Positions 17,397 to 27,259 of a stretch of 64,000 nt of DNA are shown here, piece after piece (the first letter of the stretch is position 1; every line of letters begins with the position of its first letter). The position numbers and the translations under genes are program-made. This DNA is from an uncultured Clostridia bacterium (GTDB lineage Bacteria; Bacillota; Clostridia; Oscillospirales; Ruminococcaceae). A model generated the notes under the pieces. It saw nothing but the letters and a program-made list of their open reading frames with translations. It did not search any database and was not told the DNA's origin. The DNA is taken from the NCBI GenBank assembly GCA_947629335.1, contig CANRDI010000001.1:343572-407571 (forward strand). Direction: 5' to 3'.

Positions 17397-19745
17397 ATGA
17401 CTTTAAAAGAACTTTCTGTCGGTCAGTCGGCTATCATTACCAAAACAGGCGGAGAAGGCTCTCTGAGACAACATTTCCTCGATATGGGCGTTATTCCGGG
17501 AGCTAAGATAACTCTGGTAAAATTTGCGCCTATGGGAGACCCCGCAGAGTTTCAGATACAAGGTTATGAGCTGACATTAAGACTGGCGGACGCGGAAAAG
17601 ATAGAGGCTCAGCCGCTTGAAGCCGAAACTAAAGAGCCTATTCTCTCAAACGAGGCAAAAAGGAAAAAAGCTCATCCCGGATTTGGCGAGGGCGGAAAAT
17701 ATCATGTAAAAGCGGACGAAAACCCGCTGCCTAAAGGCACGACGCTTACATTTGCCCTTGCGGGAAACCAAAACTGCGGTAAAACTACGCTTTTTAATCA
17801 GCTTACGGGTTCTAACCGCCACGTCGGAAATTTTCCTGGAGTAACTGTTGACCGAAAAGACGGCGTGATAAAAAATCACCCCGACACGCTTGTGACTGAT
17901 CTTCCGGGAATATACTCCATGTCGCCGTATACGAGCGAAGAGATTGTTACGCGCGAGTTTATAATAAAAGAAAAACCAAAAGGCATTATAAATATTGTTG
18001 ACGCGACAAATATTGAACGAAACCTTTACCTTACCATGCAGCTTATGGAACTGAACGTGCCGATGGTATTGGCGCTTAATATGATGGACGAAATGCGTGA
18101 AAACGGCGGCTCGGTATTGATAAACGAGCTTGAAGATATGCTCGGCATTCCCGTTGTTCCTATTTCGGCGGCTAAAAACGAGGGTATAGACGAGCTTATA
18201 AGCCATGCGCTGCATGTAGCTTATTATCAGGAAAAACCGGGGCGGATAGATTTCTGCGGAAAAAACGACAACGGCGGCGCTGTACACCGCTGTTTGCACG
18301 GGATCATGGAGCTTATCGAAGATCATGCGATAAAAGCGGATATTCCCCTAAGATTTGCCGCAAGCAAGATTGTCGAAGGCGATAAACTCATAGAAAACGC
18401 GCTTGAACTGACGCAGAATGAAAAGGAAATGATCGAGCATATCGTCTGTCAAATGGAAGAAGAACGCGGACTTGACAGAAGCGCCGCGATAGCGGATATG
18501 CGGTTTACATTTATAAACAAACTCGTAAAGGCAGCCGTAGTAAAGCCCCACGAAAGCAAAGAGCGCGAGCGCAGCAAAAAAATAGACAGGATATTAACAG
18601 GAAAATACACGGCGATACCCTCGTTTATCATAATTATGTCGGCGGTATTTTTCCTTACATTCAACGTCATCGGAGCATTTTTGCAGGATAAGCTCGAAAT
18701 CGGCATAAACGCGCTTTCAGAACTTACGGACAAAGCCCTTACGGCAATGAACGTAAATGAGGTAGTACATTCGCTCGTCATTGACGGGATATTCACCGGC
18801 GTCGGAAGTATACTTAGCTTTCTGCCTGTTATAGTTGTGCTGTTTTTCTTTTTGTCAATGCTTGAGGACAGCGGCTATATGGCGAGAGTGGCGTTTGTAA
18901 TGGATAAACTTTTGAGAAAGATAGGGCTTTCGGGACGGAGCGTTGTTCCGATGCTTATAGGATTTGGTTGTACAGTGCCTGCAATAATGGCTTCAAGAAC
19001 TCTCCCGTCGGAACGCGACAGGAAAATGACTATAATGCTGACGCCGTTTATGAGCTGTTCAGCAAAACTGCCAATATACAGTTTTTTCGCAAATGCATTC
19101 TTCCCCGATATTGCGGGATTAGTGATGATAGCGCTGTATTTCGGAGGAATATTGACGGGTATCATCGCGGCGCTTATTTCAAGAAGTACGGCTTTTCGCG
19201 GAGAAGCTGTACCGTTTGTAATGGAACTTCCGAACTATCGTATGCCCGGAGCGAAGAATGTCGGCATGCTTATGTGGGAAAAGGCAAAGGATTTTTTACA
19301 GCGTGCGTTTACTGTTATTTTCATTGCGGCGATAGTTATTTGGTTTTTACAGAGTTTCAATTATAAATTTACGCTTGTGGAAAACTCTCAGGAGAGCATT
19401 TTAGCGGGAATTGCGGGATTTATTGCTCCGATTTTCAAGCCGCTTGGGTTTGGGGACTGGAGGATATGTACTTCGCTCATTGCTGGATTTATGGCAAAAG
19501 AGAGTGTAGTTTCGTCGATAAACGTGCTTTTCGGAACAACAGAGGGGCTTTTAGAATTGCTTTCAGCGGCGGACACAGCTGCGCTCTTAACGTTCTGTCT
19601 GTTGTATACGCCGTGTGTTGCGGCAATTTCTGCGGTCAAGCGCGAGCTTGGCGGGAAATGGGCGTTTGGGGTAGTTATAGGGCAATGTGCAGTTGCATGG
19701 GTAATGGCGTTTATTGTGAGAATGGCAGGACATTTACTGATATAA
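17397..19745 (+). CDS. feoB: FeoA-FeoB fusion ferrous iron transporter
   Basis: 782 residues from ATG 17397; an earlier ATG at 17385 touches the GGAG site, too close for use, and MTLKELSVGQ is the usual FeoA beginning. Residues 1-75 form the SH3-like FeoA domain. A linker leads to the FeoB G domain (P-loop GNQNCGKTT at 123-131, DLPGIYSM, NMMDE, then SAAKNEG). A membrane part with two Gate regions (VVPMLIGFGCTVPAIMASRT; MSCSAKLPIYSFF) and FMAKESVVSSINV follows. It imports Fe2+ across the plasma membrane; no separate feoA is seen. Confidence 0.95.
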   Translation: MTLKELSVGQSAIITKTGGEGSLRQHFLDMGVIPGAKITLVKFAPMGDPAEFQIQGYELTLRLADAEKIEAQPLEAETKEPILSNEAKRKKAHPGFGEGGKYHVKADENPLPKGTTLTFALAGNQNCGKTTLFNQLTGSNRHVGNFPGVTVDRKDGVIKNHPDTLVTDLPGIYSMSPYTSEEIVTREFIIKEKPKGIINIVDATNIERNLYLTMQLMELNVPMVLALNMMDEMRENGGSVLINELEDMLGIPVVPISAAKNEGIDELISHALHVAYYQEKPGRIDFCGKNDNGGAVHRCLHGIMELIEDHAIKADIPLRFAASKIVEGDKLIENALELTQNEKEMIEHIVCQMEEERGLDRSAAIADMRFTFINKLVKAAVVKPHESKERERSKKIDRILTGKYTAIPSFIIIMSAVFFLTFNVIGAFLQDKLEIGINALSELTDKALTAMNVNEVVHSLVIDGIFTGVGSILSFLPVIVVLFFFLSMLEDSGYMARVAFVMDKLLRKIGLSGRSVVPMLIGFGCTVPAIMASRTLPSERDRKMTIMLTPFMSCSAKLPIYSFFANAFFPDIAGLVMIALYFGGILTGIIAALISRSTAFRGEAVPFVMELPNYRMPGAKNVGMLMWEKAKDFLQRAFTVIFIAAIVIWFLQSFNYKFTLVENSQESILAGIAGFIAPIFKPLGFGDWRICTSLIAGFMAKESVVSSINVLFGTTEGLLELLSAADTAALLTFCLLYTPCVAAISAVKRELGGKWAFGVVIGQCAVAWVMAFIVRMAGHLLI

Positions 19746-19749
19746 GAGC

Positions 19750-20245
19750 TAAGACGGACAGCATTTCCGCTCTCCGACCGCCGCGCAAGCGGCGGCACAT
19801 AAGTTTTTTGAAAAGGAGTTTGAGGGAAAACTTTTTTTCAAAAAAGTTTTCCCTCAATAGGGGTACGGGAGAAGCGCCCCCGCAATTGCGTAAGGTGCGT
19901 GCGTTTGAGCCAAAGCAAAAAATAAAAACCACAAGGGAGAAAACCTTTTGAAAAAGGTTTTCTCCCTTGAACCCTCTTTCCAAAACTTTTATGTGCCGCG
20001 CCTTGCGGCACGGTCGGAGAGTGGAAGCACTTTTCCCTTACTGAAAGTAACATAAAAGTTTTAAAAAGGGGGTTGGGGGGAAAAATTTTGTTTTCCCCCC
20101 AACGGGGGTGCGTGTGCAGCACCCCCTCAAATTCGTCAAAGAAAAAAACGTAAGGGAGAAAACCTTTTGAAAAAGGTTTTCTCCCTTGACCCTCTTTCCA
20201 AAACTTTTATGTGCCGCGCCTTGCGGCACGGTCGGAAAGAGTAAA
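19750..20245. repeat. Repeat hairpin cluster between feoAB and the ABC exporter
   Basis: The convergent 510-nt gap contains three pairs of modules: GC hairpins CCGCCGCGCAAGCGGCGG (~19782), GTGCCGCGCCTTGCGGCAC (~19994 and ~20211), each with TCGGAGAG or its complement, and A/T-flanked hairpins of the AAAACCTTTT and GAAAACTTTTTT types. The units at ~19935-20030 and ~20150-20235 are nearly identical over 90 nt. No gene is present. Confidence 0.85.
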
Positions 20246-20255
20246 CGATATTCTT

Positions 20256-22139
20256 TCAATTGTCCGCTAATCCTTTCCAAAGATCCGCATATCTTCCCCC
20301 TAATTCCAACAACTCTGCGTGCGTTCCGCGCTCAATAATACTCCCGTGTTCAAGAACCATTATTGCGTTCGATTTTCGTACCGTCGAAAGCCTGTGTGCA
20401 ATTACAAATGTTGTGCGCTGTTCCATAAGCGCGTCCATACCATGCTCAATATGCTGTTCCGTGCGCGTATCTACCGAACTTGTCGCTTCGTCAAGTATAA
20501 GTATCGGCGCTTTTGATATTGCCGCACGCGCAATATTCAACAACTGCCGCTGTCCTTGTGAAAGATTTGCACCGTCGTTTTCAAGCACCGTATCATAGCC
20601 GTTCGGAAGCTGTTCAATAAACGAATGAGCCGACGCAGTTTCAGCGGCTTTTATAACTTCTTCGTCCGTTGCGTCAAGCCGCCCGTAGCGGATATTTTCG
20701 CGTACTGTTCCCGTAAACAGGTGGGTATCCTGTAAGACCATTGCAATATTTGACCGCAAAAAACCTCTGTCAATTTTTTCAATATCTATGCCGTCAACAG
20801 TTATCCTGCCGTCCTGAATATCATAAAACCTCGAAAGCAGATTTGTCACGGTAGTTTTTCCAGCACCCGTAGACCCTACAAACGCTATCTTCTGTCCGGG
20901 TTTTGCGTAGAGCGATATATCGTGAAGTACTGTAACATCGGGCGTATAACCGAAATTGACGTGTTCTAAAACAATATTTCCTTCAATTTTGTCCATTTGT
21001 ACAGTTTCTTTATCAATAGGCTCCGAAGGCGTGTCAAATACCTCAAAAACACGCTCTGCTCCCGCAAGCGCCGCGAAAACTGTATTTATCTGTGTTGCAA
21101 CTTCATTTATCGGACGATTGAACTGGCGGGTGTAATTGAGCGACACGGTAAGTCCTCCGATATCAAATGTTTTCATTGCAATCATAATTCCGCCCACACA
21201 CGCGGAAATTGCATAAACCATATTGCAAAGCTGGTGAGTGACGGGTCCCATAATTCCCGATCGGAACTGTGCCTGCTCCTGAGCTGAACGCAGCTTGTCG
21301 TTGAGATATGAAAACTCGTCTACGGAAATGCTCTCGTGATTGAATACCTTTACGACCTTCTGCCCCGAAATTATTTCTTCCGAAAAACCGTTTAACATAC
21401 CCAAACAGCGCTGTTGTGCGGAATATGCCGCTCTGCCTTTTTTCATTATGAGCCGCGCAAGAAACGTCAATATCGGCGTGCTTACAATAGTTATCGCGCC
21501 CAAAATAGGATTTGTAACAAGCATTAAAACGATAGTTCCCGAAATTGTAAGAACTCCCGAAATTATCTGTATAAGTGTTGTATTAAGCATTTCGCCGACA
21601 GTATCCGTATCGTTTGTAAATCTCGACATTATATCTCCGACGGAATTTACGTCAAAATATCTTACAGGAAGCGTCTGTAGCTTTTCAAAAAGCTCCTTTC
21701 TCATTCTCACAAGCGTTTTTTGAGAAGCTCTGAGCATAAGCCGCTGCTGAGCCCATTGGGTGAAAACCGAAATTCCGTAAATGACCGCAAGAAATATGAG
21801 CCATACGCCGAGCCCCCTCAGTCTGTCTGAAAAGTCGGGGTTATTTTCGTCATAGTAGATAAATTTGTTTATTATCGGTCTTAGCAGATACCCAGCCGCA
21901 AGTGTGGACACGGTATTTATAATCGAGCAGAAAAGTGCCGAAATAATAAGTCCGCGCTCTTTTGAAACATATTTTATAAGCCTTATAACGGCGGCTTTGG
22001 TATCCTTTGGTTTTCCGCCCGACGTCATTGCGCGCTCGCGCCCCGCATTCCTTGCGAGGTTTATTTCCTTTTTCTTTGTCGAGGAAAACTTCATCCTGCT
22101 GTATTTTTCCTCAATACGAGCCGCTCGTTTTTCATTCAT
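20256..22139 (-). CDS. ABC exporter half-transporter, catalytic-competent subunit
   Basis: 627 residues: six TM helices (~60-330) followed by an ATPase domain with Walker A GSTGAGKTT, signature LSQGQRQLLNIARA, Walker B LILDEATSSVD with the catalytic Glu, and H-loop FVIAHRLST. It is encoded second in a two-gene unit with an 8-nt overlap. Together the two form a heterodimeric multidrug- or peptide-type exporter of the BmrCD/LmrCD kind in the plasma membrane. The N-terminus carries ~40 extra basic residues. The substrate is unknown. Confidence 0.92.
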   Translation of the reverse strand: MNEKRAARIEEKYSRMKFSSTKKKEINLARNAGRERAMTSGGKPKDTKAAVIRLIKYVSKERGLIISALFCSIINTVSTLAAGYLLRPIINKFIYYDENNPDFSDRLRGLGVWLIFLAVIYGISVFTQWAQQRLMLRASQKTLVRMRKELFEKLQTLPVRYFDVNSVGDIMSRFTNDTDTVGEMLNTTLIQIISGVLTISGTIVLMLVTNPILGAITIVSTPILTFLARLIMKKGRAAYSAQQRCLGMLNGFSEEIISGQKVVKVFNHESISVDEFSYLNDKLRSAQEQAQFRSGIMGPVTHQLCNMVYAISACVGGIMIAMKTFDIGGLTVSLNYTRQFNRPINEVATQINTVFAALAGAERVFEVFDTPSEPIDKETVQMDKIEGNIVLEHVNFGYTPDVTVLHDISLYAKPGQKIAFVGSTGAGKTTVTNLLSRFYDIQDGRITVDGIDIEKIDRGFLRSNIAMVLQDTHLFTGTVRENIRYGRLDATDEEVIKAAETASAHSFIEQLPNGYDTVLENDGANLSQGQRQLLNIARAAISKAPILILDEATSSVDTRTEQHIEHGMDALMEQRTTFVIAHRLSTVRKSNAIMVLEHGSIIERGTHAELLELGGRYADLWKGLADN

Positions 22140-23892
22140 TTTCGTTTCCCTCCTCGTCGTCTGTCTGAGAGAAATATATTTCGCGGTATGCTTTGCAGGT
22201 CTTTAAAAGTTCGCTGTGAGTTCCCGTGCCTGTTATTTCTCCGTCGTCAAGCACGATTATTTTATCCGCGTCAATTACCGAGGAAATCCTCTGTGCAATA
22301 ATTATCTTAGTAATTTCGGGCAGTTTTTCACGAAGCCCTCGCCTTATCTCAGCGTCCGTCGCCGTATCTACAGCGGAAGTCGAGTCGTCGAATATCATAA
22401 TTTTCGGCGATTTCAAAAGCGCTCTTGCTATACAAAGCCTTTGGCGCTGTCCGCCCGAAAGATTTGCGCCGCCTTGTCCAAGCTCCGTTTCATATCCGTC
22501 GGGAAACGACATTATAAAATCGTGCGCGCAGGCTATTTTGCAGGCATTTACAAGTTCCGCGTCCGTGGCTTCTTCGTTTCCCCAGCGCAGATTTTCCGAA
22601 ATTGTCCCCGAAAACAGCGTGTTTTTCTGTAAAACGACCGAAACGCTCTCTCTAAGTTCCGACAAAGAAAGCTCTTTTACATTTACTCCGTCGGCGTAAA
22701 CCTCGCCGCTGTCCGTGTCATAAAGCCTCGGTATCAATGAAATGAGCGTTGTTTTTCCCGAACCTGTCGAACCTATAATACCGACGGTCTCTCCCGTATC
22801 TATCTTAAAACTTATGTTATTTAGCACAGGCTTTTTGGCGTCTTTGAAATATCTGAACGAAACGTTTTTAAACTCGATTGCGCCGCTTTTTATAACATGA
22901 TATTTTTGCGTCGATTTTTCGTCGGATATAGCGGGAACCGTACTCAAAACTTCCTGAATTCTCTTGTCGGACGCTGCGGCTCTTGTTCCTTGGAGAAAAA
23001 TATTCGCCATAAAGTTGAGCGCCGTCAATACCTGTGAAAGATAAGTAATAAACGCCGTCAGTTTTCCGACTTCCATATCTCCTATCATTATCTGCCTGCC
23101 CGCGCCCCATACAACGATAAGCGTTGTTATATTTACCGCAAGCGCCGAAACGGGCTGCATAAGTATCATGACTTTAAGCGCTCTTATGCTCTTTTCCATA
23201 AGGGCGGTATTTATCTTTCCGAATTTTGACTTTTCAAAATTCTCCCGCACAAACGATTTAATGACCTTAATGCCCGTGACAGCTTCTCCTACACCCGTAT
23301 TAAGACCGTCGATATGCTCCTGCATAACGGTATAGCGAGGGGATGCGGTTTTTATGATAAGAAAAGTCGCCAGCGCCAAAAACGGAACGACTATGAAAAT
23401 GACCCATGCGATATTCGGACTTAAAACGAACGACATTACAAGCGCTCCGATAAGCATAACGGGGCTTCTGAAAAAGCCTCTCAAAAGCGACTGCATAAAG
23501 GTCTGTATCTGTGTGATGTCGTTTGTGACACGGGTAATGAGCGAGCCTGTGGAAAATCGGTCAATGTCCGAAAATGAAAGCGTCTGTATCTTTTCAAAGA
23601 CATCTTTTCTGACGCCTGCGGCGGTCCTTGCCGCGCCTCTTATTGCGAAAAATGCTCCCAAAACGCCTGTTATAAGCATTCCTACGGCAACGCAGAGCAT
23701 AACGACGCCGTTTTCGATTATGTACCGAATATCCTCGCTTGCCGCGTTATTGTTTATGACGCTTGCCTTATTTATGATATTTGCGCTTATAAACGGCAGG
23801 AAGAACTCCCCGCTTGCTTCAAGTATCATAAACAACGGACCTAAAATAAAGCAAGCAAGATTTTTCCTTACATGTTCTTTATACTTACCCAA
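22132..23892 (-). CDS. ABC exporter half-transporter, degenerate-site subunit
   Basis: 586 residues, six TM helices then an ATPase domain with Walker A GSTGSGKTT and canonical signature LSGGQRQRL. Walker B reads IMIFDDSTSAVD, with Asp in place of the catalytic Glu, and the switch histidine is Gln (IIIAQRISSV). These are the changes expected in the subunit contributing the non-hydrolysing composite site of heterodimeric exporters. Its partner follows with 8-nt overlap. Confidence 0.92.
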   Translation of the reverse strand: MGKYKEHVRKNLACFILGPLFMILEASGEFFLPFISANIINKASVINNNAASEDIRYIIENGVVMLCVAVGMLITGVLGAFFAIRGAARTAAGVRKDVFEKIQTLSFSDIDRFSTGSLITRVTNDITQIQTFMQSLLRGFFRSPVMLIGALVMSFVLSPNIAWVIFIVVPFLALATFLIIKTASPRYTVMQEHIDGLNTGVGEAVTGIKVIKSFVRENFEKSKFGKINTALMEKSIRALKVMILMQPVSALAVNITTLIVVWGAGRQIMIGDMEVGKLTAFITYLSQVLTALNFMANIFLQGTRAAASDKRIQEVLSTVPAISDEKSTQKYHVIKSGAIEFKNVSFRYFKDAKKPVLNNISFKIDTGETVGIIGSTGSGKTTLISLIPRLYDTDSGEVYADGVNVKELSLSELRESVSVVLQKNTLFSGTISENLRWGNEEATDAELVNACKIACAHDFIMSFPDGYETELGQGGANLSGGQRQRLCIARALLKSPKIMIFDDSTSAVDTATDAEIRRGLREKLPEITKIIIAQRISSVIDADKIIVLDDGEITGTGTHSELLKTCKAYREIYFSQTDDEEGNENE

Positions 23893-24040
23893 AATTATCC
23901 CCTCTTCGTCGTATTATCATATCTATTATAGCACAATTTGTAGAACTTTTGTAAAATTTTTTGTAATTTTTTATTTGAATAACTGCCATGAACAATTTGA
24001 GCCGACAATAAACCGAAAGAAAATATCCGCAAAAACTTAT

Positions 24041-24079
24041 AAAAAAATCCGAACGGAAACTGAAATTTCCCGTTCGGAC
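24041..24079 (-). terminator. Terminator of the dusB operon
   Basis: TCCGAACGG and CCGTTCGGA arms (24048-24078) flank a short loop; on the minus strand the stem is followed by TTTTTTT (complement of 24041-24047). It lies just downstream of the lipoprotein gene. Confidence 0.8.
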
Positions 24080-24097
24080 TTTGTTTCAATATTTGTT

Positions 24098-24997
24098 TTA
24101 CTCTTTTAATTGTGAAAAAACTTCTGCTGTACGAGCTGTCGGGCGCTCGAAATATACCGAATTGACATATACAATCTTCGCTCCGCCGCTTATCATAGCC
24201 GCAAGCGTCTTATCCGCTTTTATTTTCGGTTCGGTCAGCTTGTCGCTTGCAATTATATATTCGGGAACAACTCCCTCACATTCTTTCGGCAAAACATAAC
24301 CGCTCTTTTTGCACAAATTTTCTCCGCACAGTTCTAATACCGCTCCCGCAAACGTTTCACTTCCCGCTATTGTCAGCTTTTCCGTCAAGTATACAAAGCT
24401 CCCAAGCTCCGCCGCCGCGCTTTCAAGCCTGTTCCGCGCGTTATTTGCCGTTTCGACAGCTTTAAGTTTTCCCGAATTATCCGCTTCTCTTCCGTAAAAC
24501 GCCGCAGCAGTTTCCCTGTACATTGCATAATAATCGTCTAAACTTTCGGGCGTTTTCGGCGTAAGCACAGCTATCCCCGCGCGGTTCAGCGTGTAAATGT
24601 CCCTTTCAGACAAAAGCGACAGCGTAAATACAGCGTCGGGCGCAAGTTCTATTATTGCGTCTATATCGGGATTTTCCGTGCTTCCCACTGTTTTGAGCGA
24701 GAGGTCTTCGGGATAGTCGCAATAGCTGCTCACAGCAACCAAAGTGTTTTGAAAACCAAGCTCGCAAATGATCTCCGTCATTGCAGGCGAAAGCGACACT
24801 GCCCTTTCGACCGCCTTTTCGAGCCTTTGTCCGCAGCTTTCCGCAGGAAACGATTTTTCTTCTTCGCCTATATTATCGGTATCTGATACGACTATTTCCG
24901 ACGGATAATATTCCGTATTCTCACAGCCGCTCAATACTGCCGCGCACAAAAATGCCGCAATGACCGCTTTTAACGGCTTTATTTTTTTTAACATCAT
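24098..24997 (-). CDS. BtuF/FepB-type periplasmic-binding lipoprotein
   Basis: About 300 residues from the ATGATG at 24997 with GGAG 7 nt upstream; the open frame extends further but without a site. The N-terminus is a lipoprotein signal (KKIKPLKAVIAAFLCAAVLSGC, lipobox LSGC). The mature part reads as a class III binding protein: AVSLSPAMTEIICELG, NPDIDAIIELAPDAVF and a late IVYVNSVYF. Such proteins capture vitamin B12, haem or ferric siderophores. No permease or ATPase gene is nearby, so the partner must be elsewhere. Confidence 0.85.
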   Translation of the reverse strand: MMLKKIKPLKAVIAAFLCAAVLSGCENTEYYPSEIVVSDTDNIGEEEKSFPAESCGQRLEKAVERAVSLSPAMTEIICELGFQNTLVAVSSYCDYPEDLSLKTVGSTENPDIDAIIELAPDAVFTLSLLSERDIYTLNRAGIAVLTPKTPESLDDYYAMYRETAAAFYGREADNSGKLKAVETANNARNRLESAAAELGSFVYLTEKLTIAGSETFAGAVLELCGENLCKKSGYVLPKECEGVVPEYIIASDKLTEPKIKADKTLAAMISGGAKIVYVNSVYFERPTARTAEVFSQLKE

Positions 24998-25090
24998 TTC
25001 ATTGCTCCAAATTGCTAAGTGTTTTAAGTTCATAAAAGCTAAACAGTATCTAAGCTGTTTTATTTTCGCCAAATACTGCGCTTTCATCCG

Positions 25091-26254
25091 TCAATACTCC
25101 AGACCCAGTTCTATCCTGCCCGAAAGCCATTCGACAAACTGTTTCGCAGTCCTCGGAGAACGCCCGCTGTGCCTGAGCGCAAACCTCTCCGCCGCGTCAT
25201 CGATCCGCGTTTCTTCTATATCTATCCCCTTGTCCTCGCAGAGCTGGTGAACTATATTCAAGTAAAGCTGTTTATCGGGCTTTGAAAACGTTATAAACAG
25301 ACCGAACCTGTCCGAAAGCGACATACTTTCGTCAATTGCGTCAGCTGCGGATATTTCACGCTCTGCAACCGTTTCGCGGATTATTTTCCTGCGGTTTGTC
25401 GTCGCATATATAAGGATATTTTCGGGCTTTGCCGAAAGCGAACCGTCGAGCGTTGCTTTAAGCACCGCAAACCTGTCGTCAACCTCCGAAAACGAAAGAT
25501 CGTCTATCATAACTATGAATTTCAGATCTGTCTTTCCCAGTATCTCAAATAGCGACGGCAAAAGTTTTATATCTTCTTTTGCTATCTCAACCATTCTCAG
25601 TTCTTTAAACTCGTTGAAAACAGCCTTTACCGTCGAGGATTTTCCCGCTCCCCTGTCGCCGTATAAAAGTATATTCTGCGCGGGACGTCCTTTCAGAAAA
25701 CAGAGGGTATTTTCTATGACCTGTTTTCGCTGTATCTCGTAGTTTTTAAGGTCTTTGAGCGTTATCGGGTCAGGATTTTCAATGGGCTTCAGTTCTCCGT
25801 TATAGATAAACGCACGGTATTTTGCGAAAACGCCGCTTCCGTTATTGCGGACGAAATCGAGGAAATAATCCGCGTCATAATCGAAAAATCCGTTTTCAAA
25901 ATCGGGCATGGCAAATACAGCCTTCGTACCTGTTGTTTCGGCAAGTTCGAGCTTCAGCTTCGGCGCGCTCACCGAGACTATCCCGCGTATTACCTCAATA
26001 TCATATTCAATTGCTTTTCTGCGCGCAATAGTCGGCTCTTTTGCACATTTTTCCACAAGCGGAGAATATGTATATTTAAGCAGGTCGCAAAAATATTCTC
26101 CGAGGGTCATGTTCTTTTCTGCAAGCGTGTTTATTATCACCGCATAACATTCCGTCGCCTTTTCGTCGCTTTTTGCACATTCCGCCAGACATTTTACAAT
26201 CTTGTCGTTTTTAATATCAAATGCACAAAAAGATATTGCCCTTGTAAAATCCAT
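25091..26254 (-). CDS. DUF815-family AAA-type ATPase
   Basis: 387 residues. A helical N-terminal half is followed by a P-loop (LLYGDRGAGKSSTVKA), Walker B (FIVMIDDLSF), sensor-like ILIYATTNRRKIIRE and a C-terminal helical lid with RFALRHSGRSPRTAKQFVEWL. These features define DUF815, a widespread but functionally uncharacterised ATPase family. It starts 1 nt after the dusB stop, with its AAGGAG inside the dusB end. Confidence 0.88.
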   Translation of the reverse strand: MDFTRAISFCAFDIKNDKIVKCLAECAKSDEKATECYAVIINTLAEKNMTLGEYFCDLLKYTYSPLVEKCAKEPTIARRKAIEYDIEVIRGIVSVSAPKLKLELAETTGTKAVFAMPDFENGFFDYDADYFLDFVRNNGSGVFAKYRAFIYNGELKPIENPDPITLKDLKNYEIQRKQVIENTLCFLKGRPAQNILLYGDRGAGKSSTVKAVFNEFKELRMVEIAKEDIKLLPSLFEILGKTDLKFIVMIDDLSFSEVDDRFAVLKATLDGSLSAKPENILIYATTNRRKIIRETVAEREISAADAIDESMSLSDRFGLFITFSKPDKQLYLNIVHQLCEDKGIDIEETRIDDAAERFALRHSGRSPRTAKQFVEWLSGRIELGLEY

Positions 26255-26255
26255 T

Positions 26256-27227
26256 TTATTCAGTCTCCTTTATTCTTTCCAAAAGCCGCTCGAAATCTTC
26301 GAGCGTATTCATTCTTGAAAATTCATCGCGCAGTTTTGCCGCGCCGTTTATCCCTTTTACATACCATGCCGCCTGTCTGCGCGCTTCTTTTATCCCGACG
26401 ACCTCGCCCTTGTCCTTAACAAGAAGCGTTATATGCCGCCGCATTATGCTTATTTTTTCGTCAAGAGTAGGTTCTTCTTTAGGCGTCTTTCCCGAAAAAA
26501 AGTCGCGTATCTGCCCGAAAAGCCACGGTCTGCCGTAAGAACCCCTTCCTATCATCACAAGGTCACAGCCTGTTTCATCATACATTCTCACGCAGTCCTC
26601 AACGCTCTGAACGTCGCCGCTTCCGATAACGGGAATATTTACAGCGCATTTTACCGCCTTAATTATGCTTCGGTCAGATCTTCCCGAATACAGTTGTGTT
26701 TTAGTGCGCGGGTGTACGGTGACAGCCGCCGCGCCGTTCGCTTCGGCAATTTTCGCTATTTCTACGGCATTTACCGAGCTTTCGTCCCAACCGCTGCGAA
26801 ATTTTATTGTAATCGGTATCTTTGTAGCCTCGACAGCCGCCCTTACTATCATTCCGAAAAGTTCGGGCGTTTTCATAAGCGCCGCTCCCGAACCGCCGTT
26901 TACAATTTTCGGCATCGGACAGCCCGCGTTTATGTCTATTATATCCGGAGAATAACTCTCTGCGATTTTCACCGCCCGCGCCATAAACTCTGGTTCTGCG
27001 CCGAAAAGCTGTACAGCGGCAGGACGTTCGGCTTCGGTCATTTTCAAAAGCTCGGCGGTTTTCCTGTCCGAATAGCACAGACCCTTTGCGCTCGCCATTT
27101 CCCCCACGCAATATGCCGCTCCAAACTCTTTCGCCATTATTCTGTACGCTCTGTCCGCGACGCTCGCCATTGGCGCAAGAGCCGCTGTTTTTTCTATTTT
27201 TACGTTTCCTATCTTAACATATTCCAC
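26256..27227 (-). CDS. dusB: tRNA-dihydrouridine synthase
   Basis: 323 residues, FMN-dependent TIM-barrel enzyme that reduces uridines in the tRNA D-loop. Motifs: AALAPMASVADRAYR at the start, DINAGCPMPKIVNGGSGAALM with the catalytic Cys, TIKFRSGWD, TVHPRTKTQLYSGRSD, VIGSGDVQS and DLVMIGRGSYGRPWLF. Asn-Gly-Ser-Gly-like spacing and length fit the DusB class. First gene of a three-gene unit with DUF815 and the lipoprotein. Confidence 0.94.
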   Translation of the reverse strand: MEYVKIGNVKIEKTAALAPMASVADRAYRIMAKEFGAAYCVGEMASAKGLCYSDRKTAELLKMTEAERPAAVQLFGAEPEFMARAVKIAESYSPDIIDINAGCPMPKIVNGGSGAALMKTPELFGMIVRAAVEATKIPITIKFRSGWDESSVNAVEIAKIAEANGAAAVTVHPRTKTQLYSGRSDRSIIKAVKCAVNIPVIGSGDVQSVEDCVRMYDETGCDLVMIGRGSYGRPWLFGQIRDFFSGKTPKEEPTLDEKISIMRRHITLLVKDKGEVVGIKEARRQAAWYVKGINGAAKLRDEFSRMNTLEDFERLLERIKETE

Positions 27228-27259
27228 AAATGTTCCTCACAATGTTTCTTATTCTATGC

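Noticed and set aside
17312..17506. Separate small gene upstream of feoB
   Set aside because: It is out of frame with, and overlaps, the FeoA domain of the fusion, which accounts for the sequence.
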